Shown here: positions 1 to 6,622 of the stretch, piece after piece | Position numbering within the stretch: position 1 is the stretch's first letter | How the letters are laid out: every line of letters starts with the position of its first letter | Assembly: GCA_938009335.1 (NCBI GenBank) | Contig: CALLHT010000036.1 | Location: forward strand, 1 to 11,509 | Origin: an uncultured Rhizobiaceae group bacterium | GTDB lineage: Bacteria > Pseudomonadota > Alphaproteobacteria > Rhizobiales > Rhizobiaceae | DNA length: 11,509 nt | Reading direction: 5' to 3' | The notes under the pieces: model-generated | What the model was told of the DNA's origin: nothing | The model's database searches: none | Seen by the model: only the letters and a program-made list of their open reading frames with translations | Program-made: the position numbers and the translations under genes

Positions 1-116
1 GAATTGTTCTGGCTCGCGTACTTTTCTCCGGATGTTTCAGAGATAGCCCCCGATATTCCCCAGGCGGCAATGCTGATCACCACCATAGCCAAAATTCCAA
101 ATACTACTGATTTCAT
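1..116 (-). CDS. Small single-span membrane or exported protein (3' end cut by window edge)
   Basis: Only the first 38 codons are inside the window. They read as a short lysine-bearing start (MKSVVFGIL), a hydrophobic helix of about 20 residues, and a polar stretch ending at the edge. This is either an uncleaved N-terminal membrane anchor or a signal peptide. The start is supported by an AAGGGA ribosome binding site 5 nt before the ATG. The gene begins 19 nt after the stop codon of the WD40-cytochrome c gene and on the same strand, so it is probably the next cistron of the formate dehydrogenase row. I do not recognise the family, and no function can be given. Existence is fairly sure because of the good start signal and the tight spacing; the full length is unknown. 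Confidence 0.6.
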   Translation of the reverse strand, partial: MKSVVFGILAMVVISIAAWGISGAISETSGEKYASQNN

Positions 117-135
117 GATATTCCCTTTTTCATTC

Positions 136-1467
136 TCAAGGATTGGTGGCTTTCTTCAAAAACCTAACGAGATCATCTCGTCGGTCAACTTGCTTTAGCC
201 GTTGTATTGGCATCTTTGTGCCCGGGACAACTTTATCCGGGCCGTCTCGAAAGAGCGCGTGGATGGTTTCCTCATTCCAGATGATATCAGAATCCAGCAA
301 AGCCTTCGAGTATTTGTACCCCGGCAGCGTTCCTGCCTTTCGCCCGAATACTTTGAATAGGGTAGGGCCTGCGCGGTTCTGGCCATCTTCTACTAGAGTG
401 TGGCAGACGCTGCATTTCCTTTGAAATTCGAGTTCGCCCGGATCCTTACTGTCACGGATTTGGAAGCGGCGAGGCAGTTCCGCGATATTCTGATTTAATT
501 TCAATGGTGAGATTTGCCACCGGGCAGCAAAATCGTCCAGCCCGACGTGATACATCTGGTTGGTGCCTGGAACGAAATCCATATCCCATACAGGCCCAAA
601 AGTAACTTCAGAAGATTCAATTTTCTTGCCGCTGTCAGCTGCAAAAACCTGAACAATTCCAGCGCCATCACCAAAGGCAGCCAAGGCGCCATCTTGTGAA
701 ACCTTCACGCTTTGAACAGGGCGTTCCTGTTTTGCGATATCTTGAACACGTTGCGCCTTTTCAATGCTGGCGACTGCCACTGTGCCATCTAACGCGCCAT
801 ATACAATTCGGTCATCATCCAACAATGCAATGGAATTGATACCCCAGCCATGACGGTGTATCGGGCGCACAAATTGGAGCGTCTCCATTTCCCATTCAAG
901 AATTTGTCCGTCATAGGCTGCCGAGTACAAATATCGTCCATCTTTCGAGAACGCTACACTGCTGACATTGCCGCGGTGGCCTTTTAGAACAGCGACCTCT
1001 TTTTGAAGGCCGAGATGATACACTCTGACGGTTTCGTCCCATCTGGCAACGGCGGCAAATTCTTCATCCGGTGAAACGGCCACATCAAGAACTTTATCCA
1101 GTGGTGCATCAATTCGGTAGATAAGCTCACCTTTTTCGAGATCCCAAATGCCAAGGGTTCCATCATCGCTCACAGAAACAGCTTGAGACTTTTCCGGTAG
1201 GAAGACCGCATCATTGACGGCTGCATCATGCCCTTCAAGTCTATGAATAATTTTGGCTTCCCTTCCTGAGATATCCCAATAGACGATGGAGTAATCGAAT
1301 GAGGAGGTTAGCACGCGTTCTCCATCGGCCGATATGGTGATCGACTTTATGGGGCCTCCATGGCCTTTCAGTTGGGCAGGAAGCTCTTGGGCCGACAGCC
1401 TTTCAGTCGCACTCAAAAGGGTCATGGCTAACACCATGCAACAGACAGCATGTGCAACGGTTCTCAT
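136..1467 (-). CDS. Exported WD40 beta-propeller fused to a C-terminal class I cytochrome c domain
   Basis: This is a 443-residue protein. Residues 1-26 look like a Sec signal peptide (hydrophobic core, probable cut after LSA). Residues about 30-320 hold roughly seven WD40-type blades, seen as GH...WD pairs such as GHGGPI...YWD, GHDAAV...IWD and GHRGNV...EWE. Residues about 340-443 are a cytochrome c domain: heme site CSVCH (C352, C355, H356), then the GPTL segment, a GYKYS segment, and GTKMP, whose M419 is the expected second heme ligand. The protein should therefore be a periplasmic monoheme cytochrome with a large protein-binding propeller. I chose the ATG at 1467 because the signal peptide follows it and a GAGAGCAAGGA-like site precedes it; a longer reading from 1581 runs back into the preceding gene and has no signal. 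It starts 16 nt after the formate dehydrogenase gamma gene. That position suggests a role in electron transfer from formate, or in organising the enzyme; this is inference. Confidence 0.85.
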   Translation of the reverse strand: MRTVAHAVCCMVLAMTLLSATERLSAQELPAQLKGHGGPIKSITISADGERVLTSSFDYSIVYWDISGREAKIIHRLEGHDAAVNDAVFLPEKSQAVSVSDDGTLGIWDLEKGELIYRIDAPLDKVLDVAVSPDEEFAAVARWDETVRVYHLGLQKEVAVLKGHRGNVSSVAFSKDGRYLYSAAYDGQILEWEMETLQFVRPIHRHGWGINSIALLDDDRIVYGALDGTVAVASIEKAQRVQDIAKQERPVQSVKVSQDGALAAFGDGAGIVQVFAADSGKKIESSEVTFGPVWDMDFVPGTNQMYHVGLDDFAARWQISPLKLNQNIAELPRRFQIRDSKDPGELEFQRKCSVCHTLVEDGQNRAGPTLFKVFGRKAGTLPGYKYSKALLDSDIIWNEETIHALFRDGPDKVVPGTKMPIQRLKQVDRRDDLVRFLKKATNP

Positions 1468-1483
1468 CAATCCTTGCTCTCTT

Positions 1484-2590
1484 TTACTCCGCTGGTTGTG
1501 CTGTTTTTGATGTGGACTTGCCGCCGCCAGATTTAACTTCTTCCACCCAAAGAGAGTGATGCTCGGTAGCCCAATTTTCATCCACTTCGCCAGTTGTCAT
1601 TGCATCAAGAGCGCCTTCCATACCGACTGATCCGATATATATATGCGCGATGATGACGACGATCATGAACACCGCCATGATTGAATGCCAGGTGGTCTGC
1701 AATTGCTGTTCATGAATTGGTGCAAGATCTGTTGCAAAGCTCGTTCCAAAAATGCTGTTTGCCAGTGCGGCAGTATCCGCCATCATGGTTGTGGTGAATG
1801 GGTTGAGTAGCGCCCAGCCAGACATGGAGATTGATACACCACACAGAATGACGACCCAGAAAATGATCTTCTGACCGGCATTGAATTTCTTGGCGGGAGG
1901 ATGTCCTAATCCTATCATGCCGCCGCCCTTAAGGAACCAGACAATGTCGTGCCGGCTCGGGAGGTTATGCTTGATCCAGAGAACGGCAACCATAACCAGC
2001 GCAACCATGAAGGCAAAGCCCACATAATTATGCACAAACTTGCCGAAAATGGTGAGACTGGAAAATGCTCCCGCTCCAATTATCGGAAGCAAAAGAGACT
2101 TACCAAAAATCAAATTAAGTCCTGTTAAAGCCAAAATAATAAAGCTTGAAGCGAGAAGCCAATGGGACGCGCGTTCAATCATCGCGAACCGTGTAATCGT
2201 TTTTCCGGACTTGCCATGTTCTATTTTAATTCTTCCGCGAATTGCGAAGAACAAAGAAAGCAGCAATAGGATTCCGAGAATTGCCCAAGCGGAATATCTA
2301 GGTAATTCTTCATTGCGCAATTTTCTCCAGTCTTCGCCCTGAGACTGGATCATTAAGCCGGAATTAGGGTCTCCGCCCACAACGTTGCCTTGTCCGCCCT
2401 GTCGGATCATGCGCCAAAGTTCTGAGTCAGAAGCTGCGCCATCTGTTGTTCCGCCGGGAACTGAACCACCTGTTGGTTGCTCGATGGCTGTTTCTTGCGC
2501 GTAGGCAGGACTATGTAATCCAATATTCCCGACACTCAAGATAATAAAAGCGGTAAAAATGAAAACCCAAATTGAACGAGCCATTTGCAT
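1484..2590 (-). CDS. fdoI: Formate dehydrogenase gamma subunit, cytochrome b556 membrane anchor
   Basis: This is the membrane subunit that takes electrons from the Fe-S subunit through two b hemes to quinone. The protein has 368 residues, against about 210-220 in the E. coli FdnI/FdoI proteins. The likely heme ligands are H143 (ERASHW), H187 (KFVHNYVG), H302 (TTWHS) and H316 (IIAHIYIG); the 14-residue spacing of the last pair matches E. coli FdnI. Membrane spans are near 99-117, 144-163, 188-206, 241-262 and 303-322. The extra N-terminal part is a signal peptide (cut near AYAQ, about residue 32), a Gly/Ser-rich periplasmic stretch with a LWRMIRQGGQG segment, and one added span. Such long forms are known in other proteobacteria. 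The start has a strong AGGAGG 5 nt upstream. The gene is separated from the Fe-S gene by 128 nt that contain a terminator, unlike its tight link to the next gene downstream. Confidence 0.9.
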   Translation of the reverse strand: MQMARSIWVFIFTAFIILSVGNIGLHSPAYAQETAIEQPTGGSVPGGTTDGAASDSELWRMIRQGGQGNVVGGDPNSGLMIQSQGEDWRKLRNEELPRYSAWAILGILLLLSLFFAIRGRIKIEHGKSGKTITRFAMIERASHWLLASSFIILALTGLNLIFGKSLLLPIIGAGAFSSLTIFGKFVHNYVGFAFMVALVMVAVLWIKHNLPSRHDIVWFLKGGGMIGLGHPPAKKFNAGQKIIFWVVILCGVSISMSGWALLNPFTTTMMADTAALANSIFGTSFATDLAPIHEQQLQTTWHSIMAVFMIVVIIAHIYIGSVGMEGALDAMTTGEVDENWATEHHSLWVEEVKSGGGKSTSKTAQPAE

Positions 2591-2644
2591 GGCAACCTCC
2601 TAATGCGGCCACCTTATTAGATGGCGGAAACTTTGTGATCGGAT

Positions 2645-2674
2645 AAAAAAGGCGGCTCTCATTTGGCCGCCCCT
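2645..2674 (-). terminator. Intrinsic terminator between the Fe-S and gamma subunit genes
   Basis: Read on the minus strand, a perfect 6-bp stem GGCGGC/GCCGCC with a 9-nt loop is followed at once by six T residues. The stem can be lengthened by two G-U pairs and then A-U pairs into the T run. It lies 45-75 nt after the Fe-S subunit stop, inside the gene row rather than at its end. It probably lowers transcription of the gamma subunit and the cytochrome fusion relative to the catalytic and Fe-S subunits, unless a separate promoter exists in the remaining 55 nt, where I see no clear one. Confidence 0.75.
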
Positions 2675-2718
2675 TTAGTTGTTTCAGTGTTGCATGTCGC
2701 TGTGTTGAACAGGGATAA

Positions 2719-3315
2719 TTAGCCGCCGGTTTTCTGACCGTAAGCTGTTCCCCAACCCCAAGCACCTGCTCCAAAACCCCGGGCCACAACACGCTCACGG
2801 TAGACTGACGAAACGACATCGCCATCGCCTGCAAGTAGGGCCTTGGTTGAACACATTTCTGCACAAAGAGGTAGTTTCCCTTCTGCGAGACGGTTGCGTC
2901 CGTATTTCTGGAACTCAGCTTGCGAGTTGTCGTCTTCAGGACCGCCTGCACAGAATGTACATTTGTCCATCTTGCCGCGCGACCCATAGTTGGAGGCCTG
3001 CGGAAATTGCGGCGCGCCAAATGGGCAAGCATAGAAGCAATATCCGCAACCAATGCACAGGTCTTTCGAATGCAGCACAACACCATCTTCAGTGTCATAG
3101 AAGCAATCTACCGGACATACCGCCTTACACGGTGCGTCGGAACAATGCATACATGCCACAGAGATTGAACGCTCGCCCGGCTTGCCGTCATTGATGGTGA
3201 CAACCCTTCGGCGGTTCACCCCCCACGGCACTTCGTGCTCGTTCTTACATGCAGTTACGCAGGCATTACATTCGATGCAGCGTTCAGCATCACAAAGAAA
3301 TTTCATTCTAGCCAT
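2719..3315 (-). CDS. fdoH: Formate dehydrogenase beta subunit, four-cluster [4Fe-4S] protein (FDH3-like, no membrane helix)
   Basis: This electron-transfer subunit links the molybdenum subunit to the cytochrome b subunit. In 198 residues it carries sixteen cysteines in the usual pattern for four [4Fe-4S] clusters: C13-C16-C19-C23, C55-C58-C63-C67, C87-C90-C93-C97, and C119-C122 with C151-C155. It has no signal peptide, as expected for a partner carried across the membrane with the Tat-exported catalytic subunit. E. coli FdnH/FdoH are about 100 residues longer and end in a transmembrane helix; here the chain stops in a Gly/Trp-rich tail (about residues 180-198). This resembles the shorter 'FDH3' type of beta subunit known from other proteobacteria. 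The start has GGGAGGAG 7 nt upstream, and that site abuts the stop codon of the catalytic gene 14 nt away, so translation is probably coupled. Confidence 0.93.
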   Translation of the reverse strand: MARMKFLCDAERCIECNACVTACKNEHEVPWGVNRRRVVTINDGKPGERSISVACMHCSDAPCKAVCPVDCFYDTEDGVVLHSKDLCIGCGYCFYACPFGAPQFPQASNYGSRGKMDKCTFCAGGPEDDNSQAEFQKYGRNRLAEGKLPLCAEMCSTKALLAGDGDVVSSVYRERVVARGFGAGAWGWGTAYGQKTGG

Positions 3316-3329
3316 AACTGATCTCCTCC

Positions 3330-6197
3330 CTATGCCGGCTCGATTTTACAAAGCGTCGCTTTGGTTTCTTGCATTTGCGTCACTGAATCATACCCGTAGG
3401 TTTGAGCAGTGTTGGTTGATTCACCCAGCACGTAAGGGTCTGCACCCGGCGGATATTTATCCCGCAGGTCCTTACCCTCAAGATGACCACCAAAGTGGAA
3501 CGGCATGAACGCAACGCCCTTGCCAACCCTCTCGGTCACCAGAGCCATCACCTTGACCCGTGCGCCTTCGGCGCCTTCAACCCAACATTGTTCGCCATCA
3601 CGGATGCCAAGAGTATTCGCATCAGCGGTGTTGATTTCAACGAACATGTCTTGTTGAAGCTCTGCAAGCCAAGGGTTCGAGCGGGTTTCATCACCACCCC
3701 CCTCATACTCGACCAAACGACCTGACGTAAGGATCATTGGATAATCCTTCGAGAAATCGTTTTTCTGGATTGATGCATATGCGGTTGGAAGACGATAGAA
3801 CTTTCTGTCTTCGTAAGTTGCATATTTGTCCAGTAGATCGCGTCGTGGCGTGTAGAGCGGTTCGCGGTGCAGTGGAACAGGATCGGGGAAGTTCCAGACA
3901 ACAGTCCGGGCTTTCGCGTTCCCAAACGGTGCGCAACCATGTTCAATGGCAACACGTTGAATGCCGCCTGAAAGATCGGTCTTCCAGTTGGTCTTTTCAC
4001 CGGCCACCGCATCAATTGCTGCACGTTCATCATCGGTCAGGTCACCATCCCACCCAAGCGATGTGAGCATCGCCATGGTGAATTCCGGATAGCCATCCTC
4101 GATTTCAGAACCTTGAGACCAGGACCCTTCTGCGAGCAGGTTGTCACCATCGCGTTCAACGCCAAAACGTGCGCGGAACGTGAGACCACCCTCAGCAACA
4201 GGCTTCGATGGATCATACAGGATTGGTGTTCCAGGATGTTTCATCTCTGCAGTGCCCCAGCATGGCCATGGCATCCCATAATACTCGCCATCCAGCGGGC
4301 CACCAACAGCCTGCAGCGTAGTTCGGTCGAACGTATGTTGATACTTCATATGTTCGCGAAGACGCTCAGGCGACTGACCTGTGTAACCGATGGTCCACAT
4401 GCCTTTGTTGAACTCACGAGTTATGTCTTCAATCAATGGTTCATCGTTTTCGATTTTTACATTTTTGAAGAGTTCATCCGCAAAGCCCATTTTAGCTGCA
4501 AGCTTGTAGGCAATCGTGTGGTCAGGAAGTGATTCAAACAGAGGTTCAACCACTCGGTCGCGCCACTGTATTGAACGGTTTGAAGCTGTAACTGAGCCGT
4601 ATGTTTCAAACTGCGTACAGGCTGGTAGCAAATACACGCCATCAGTACGGTCAGATAGAACCGCAGATACGGTCGGATACGGATCAATCACCACGAGCAA
4701 ATCCAACTGCTCCATCGCAGTCTTCATCTCTTTCATGCGGGTCTGCGAGTTTGGAGCATGGCCCCAAAACACCATACCACGCACTTTGGCCGGTTGGTCC
4801 ATGTTGGCTTCGTCTTCCAGCACGCCATCAATCCAGCGTGAAACAGGAATGCCTTTGCCTTCCATCAGATCTTTTGAAGCAAAGCGTCCGAGCAGATAAT
4901 CGTAATCGGTTTCCCAAACACGAGCCCAATGTTTCCATGATCCGGTTTTCAAACCGTAATAACCGGGCAGGGTGTGCGATAGAACACCAAGGTCTGTTGC
5001 GCCTTGTACGTTGTCATGGCCGCGGAAAATATTGGTTCCACCGCCGGCTTTGCCCATGTTCCCAAGCGCAAGCTGTAATGCACAATAAGCCCGTGTGTTG
5101 TTATTTCCGTTCGTGTGCTGAGTGCCGCCCATGCACCAAATGACCGTACCTGGACGGTTTTGGGCCATTGTGCGGGCTACACGACGAAGTTGGGACCCTG
5201 GAACACCGGTTACATGTTCAACTTCTTCAGGTGTCCATTTGGCAACTTCAGCCTGAATTTGATCCATTCCCCAAACGCGCTGGCGAATAAACTCCTTGTC
5301 TTCCCAACCGTTTTCGAAAATGTGCCACATAATACCCCAGATGAGGGCAACGTCCGTGCCCGGACGGAAGCGCACATACTCGTCTGCATGGGCCGCTGTT
5401 CTGGTAAAGCGCGGATCACATACGATTACGGGAGCATTGTTCTGCTCTTTTGCACGCAACACATGAAGCAATGAGACCGGGTGTGCCTCTGCCGGATTAC
5501 CGCCAATGATGAATATTGCACGCGAGTTGTGAATATCATTGTACGAGTTTGTCATCGCACCGTAGCCCCAGGTGTTTGCAACACCGGCAACGGTTGTAGA
5601 GTGACAAATTCGAGCTTGGTGGTCGACGTTGTTTGTGCCCCAGTAAGCTGCAAACTTACGGACCAAATATGCTTGTTCGTTGTTGTGTTTCGCAGAACCA
5701 AGCCAATAAACCGAATCCGGTCCTGACTCATCGCGAATTTTCAACATCGTGTCGCCAACTTCATTGATGGCGTCATCCCAAGAAAGACGTTCCCATTTGC
5801 CTCCGGCAAGCTTCATTGGATACTTCAGGCGGCGTTCGCCATGCGCATGCTCTCGCACCGCAGCACCTTTTGCGCAATGGGCGCCGAGGTTAAACGGTGA
5901 ATCAAAAGCCGGTTCCTGACCGATCCATACACCGTCAGTTACTTCCGCCAATACGGTACATCCCACGGAACAGTGAGTGCATACGGATTTAATTGTATCA
6001 ATTTTGCCTGCTGCAGCGCTTTGAGCATGGGCTTTCTTAGTTGTGCCTGCTGTGAGCGCTCCTGCGGCTGCTATGCCGCCAACTGCGATGCCTGAGCGTT
6101 TAAGAAAATCACGCCTGTTAACTGCAGTACCCGAAACATTAGTAAGGGATGACAGACGGGGGCCATTCGCAACCCCACCTACCTTCTTTCTAAGCAT
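3330..6197 (-). CDS. fdoG: Formate dehydrogenase catalytic alpha subunit, molybdopterin enzyme with Tat signal (Cys type)
   Basis: This subunit oxidises formate to CO2 at a bis-molybdopterin-guanine-dinucleotide molybdenum or tungsten site. The protein has 955 residues. A Tat signal (RRDFLK at 28-33, hydrophobic core, cut near AHA at 56-58) sends it to the periplasm. One [4Fe-4S] cluster is bound by C73, C76, C80 and C108. The active-site pair is C198-H199 in the ARICHS motif, so cysteine replaces the selenocysteine of E. coli FdnG/FdoG. The central region is the molybdopterin oxidoreductase domain. The last ~130 residues form the molydopterin dinucleotide-binding domain (ILTSGR...; PFHFGG). 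I chose ATG at 6197 because GGAGGA lies 7 nt before it; an in-frame TTG at 6212 overlaps that ribosome binding site and is unlikely. It is followed closely by the Fe-S subunit gene. Assignment to the membrane-bound, periplasm-facing class rests on the Tat signal and the neighbours. Confidence 0.95.
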   Translation of the reverse strand: MLRKKVGGVANGPRLSSLTNVSGTAVNRRDFLKRSGIAVGGIAAAGALTAGTTKKAHAQSAAAGKIDTIKSVCTHCSVGCTVLAEVTDGVWIGQEPAFDSPFNLGAHCAKGAAVREHAHGERRLKYPMKLAGGKWERLSWDDAINEVGDTMLKIRDESGPDSVYWLGSAKHNNEQAYLVRKFAAYWGTNNVDHQARICHSTTVAGVANTWGYGAMTNSYNDIHNSRAIFIIGGNPAEAHPVSLLHVLRAKEQNNAPVIVCDPRFTRTAAHADEYVRFRPGTDVALIWGIMWHIFENGWEDKEFIRQRVWGMDQIQAEVAKWTPEEVEHVTGVPGSQLRRVARTMAQNRPGTVIWCMGGTQHTNGNNNTRAYCALQLALGNMGKAGGGTNIFRGHDNVQGATDLGVLSHTLPGYYGLKTGSWKHWARVWETDYDYLLGRFASKDLMEGKGIPVSRWIDGVLEDEANMDQPAKVRGMVFWGHAPNSQTRMKEMKTAMEQLDLLVVIDPYPTVSAVLSDRTDGVYLLPACTQFETYGSVTASNRSIQWRDRVVEPLFESLPDHTIAYKLAAKMGFADELFKNVKIENDEPLIEDITREFNKGMWTIGYTGQSPERLREHMKYQHTFDRTTLQAVGGPLDGEYYGMPWPCWGTAEMKHPGTPILYDPSKPVAEGGLTFRARFGVERDGDNLLAEGSWSQGSEIEDGYPEFTMAMLTSLGWDGDLTDDERAAIDAVAGEKTNWKTDLSGGIQRVAIEHGCAPFGNAKARTVVWNFPDPVPLHREPLYTPRRDLLDKYATYEDRKFYRLPTAYASIQKNDFSKDYPMILTSGRLVEYEGGGDETRSNPWLAELQQDMFVEINTADANTLGIRDGEQCWVEGAEGARVKVMALVTERVGKGVAFMPFHFGGHLEGKDLRDKYPPGADPYVLGESTNTAQTYGYDSVTQMQETKATLCKIEPA

Positions 6198-6261
6198 TTT
6201 GGTTTCCTCCAATTTGTCTTTACCGATGTAAAAACTTCGATGGTCGGCTTTAGATGCAACA

Positions 6262-6282
6262 CCATAAGCTGACCTGTTATGG
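6262..6282. repeat. Dyad repeat in the leader of the formate dehydrogenase alpha gene
   Basis: Within the 110-nt gap between the Tat mini-protein and the catalytic subunit gene, CCATAA and TTATGG form a perfect 6-bp inverted repeat with a 9-nt spacer. A near-palindrome GGCTACGTGGCC follows directly at 6281-6292. It could be an mRNA hairpin or an operator. No T run follows, so it is not a terminator. The function is unknown. Confidence 0.35.
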
Positions 6283-6307
6283 CTACGTGGCCGTCACAAA
6301 CCTGTTC

Positions 6308-6505
6308 TTAAAAACGAGCCAAATCGTAATACGTTTTGACGTGACTGGTCTCGCGGTAGCCGGACCCTTCATTTTCCTCATGGGTTTCTGCCTGAGCTGC
6401 ACCTGATGTTGCCAACGCGGCGCCACCGGTTACGGTTCCCAGACCCACCATCTTCAGGAAATTACGCCGCTCATCAGCGACCTTTTCTCCATGCTTTGTG
6501 GTCAT
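6308..6505 (-). CDS. Formate dehydrogenase-region Tat-signal mini-protein
   Basis: This is a 65-residue protein made almost entirely of a twin-arginine signal. It has RRNFLK at residues 13-18, then a Gly/Ala-rich hydrophobic stretch (about 19-38) ending in AAQAE, then about 26 polar residues ending SHVKTYYDLARF. It matches the small Tat-target proteins recurrently found beside formate dehydrogenase genes (described as the formate dehydrogenase region TAT target family, TIGR02811, from memory). The gene has GGAGG 4 nt before its ATG. It sits between the chaperone and catalytic genes, the usual place for this family. Its role is not established. It may help assembly or export of the enzyme, or be a small subunit of it. 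The mature part would be only about 26 residues. Confidence 0.88.
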   Translation of the reverse strand: MTTKHGEKVADERRNFLKMVGLGTVTGGAALATSGAAQAETHEENEGSGYRETSHVKTYYDLARF

Positions 6506-6565
6506 ACTTCCTCCAAGTCTCTGCCTAGCCTTACGCTCCCGTTTTAGGAAGCTATGGTTCAGTTC

Positions 6566-6589
6566 GGTTCGAGGGCAGAGCTCGAAGCC
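6566..6589. repeat. Inverted repeat upstream of the Tat mini-protein gene
   Basis: GGTTCGAG and CTCGAAGCC form an inverted repeat: a 6-bp TTCGAG/CTCGAA core with a 7-nt spacer, plus two further pairs past a single bulged base. It lies in the 98-nt gap between the chaperone and mini-protein genes, just after the chaperone terminator in the reading direction and about 60 nt before the next start codon. It could be an operator for the formate dehydrogenase genes or an mRNA hairpin. I cannot name a regulator. Confidence 0.4.
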
Positions 6590-6595
6590 GATATG

Positions 6596-6622
6596 AAAAA
6601 CGCCTACTCCATGGAGAAGGCG
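6596..6622 (-). terminator. Intrinsic terminator overlapping the stop codon of the TorD-like gene
   Basis: On the minus strand, CGCCT and AGGCG pair around a T-T mismatch and an inner CTC/GAG stem with a CATG loop; five T residues follow directly. The TAG stop of the chaperone gene sits inside the descending arm. It is well formed but only moderately strong because of the mismatch. It would separate chaperone transcription from the structural genes, or act as a partial terminator between them. A ribosome finishing the chaperone would cover the hairpin, so termination may depend on translation. Confidence 0.6.

Noticed and set aside
1468..1581. In-frame N-terminal extension of the WD40-cytochrome c gene from an ATG at 1581
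   Set aside because: It overlaps the end of the gamma subunit gene and would bury the signal peptide behind 38 extra residues. The ATG at 1467 is followed by a normal signal peptide and preceded by a ribosome binding site.
2511..3098. Open frame of 195 codons on the minus strand overlapping the Fe-S and gamma genes
   Set aside because: It lies in another frame across most of the clearly real Fe-S subunit gene, and its translation looks like no protein family.
4601..5143. Open frame of 180 codons on the plus strand inside the catalytic subunit gene
   Set aside because: It is antisense to a strongly conserved molybdoenzyme reading frame and has a low-quality, Cys/Arg/Ser-rich translation.
3330..6197. 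Possible selenocysteine TGA in the catalytic subunit
   Set aside because: The active-site position reads as a cysteine codon in the ARICHS motif, and the frame is open throughout, so no recoding is needed.
6198..6212. TTG start for the catalytic subunit five codons upstream of the chosen ATG
   Set aside because: The TTG lies inside the GGAGGA ribosome binding site that serves the ATG at 6197.
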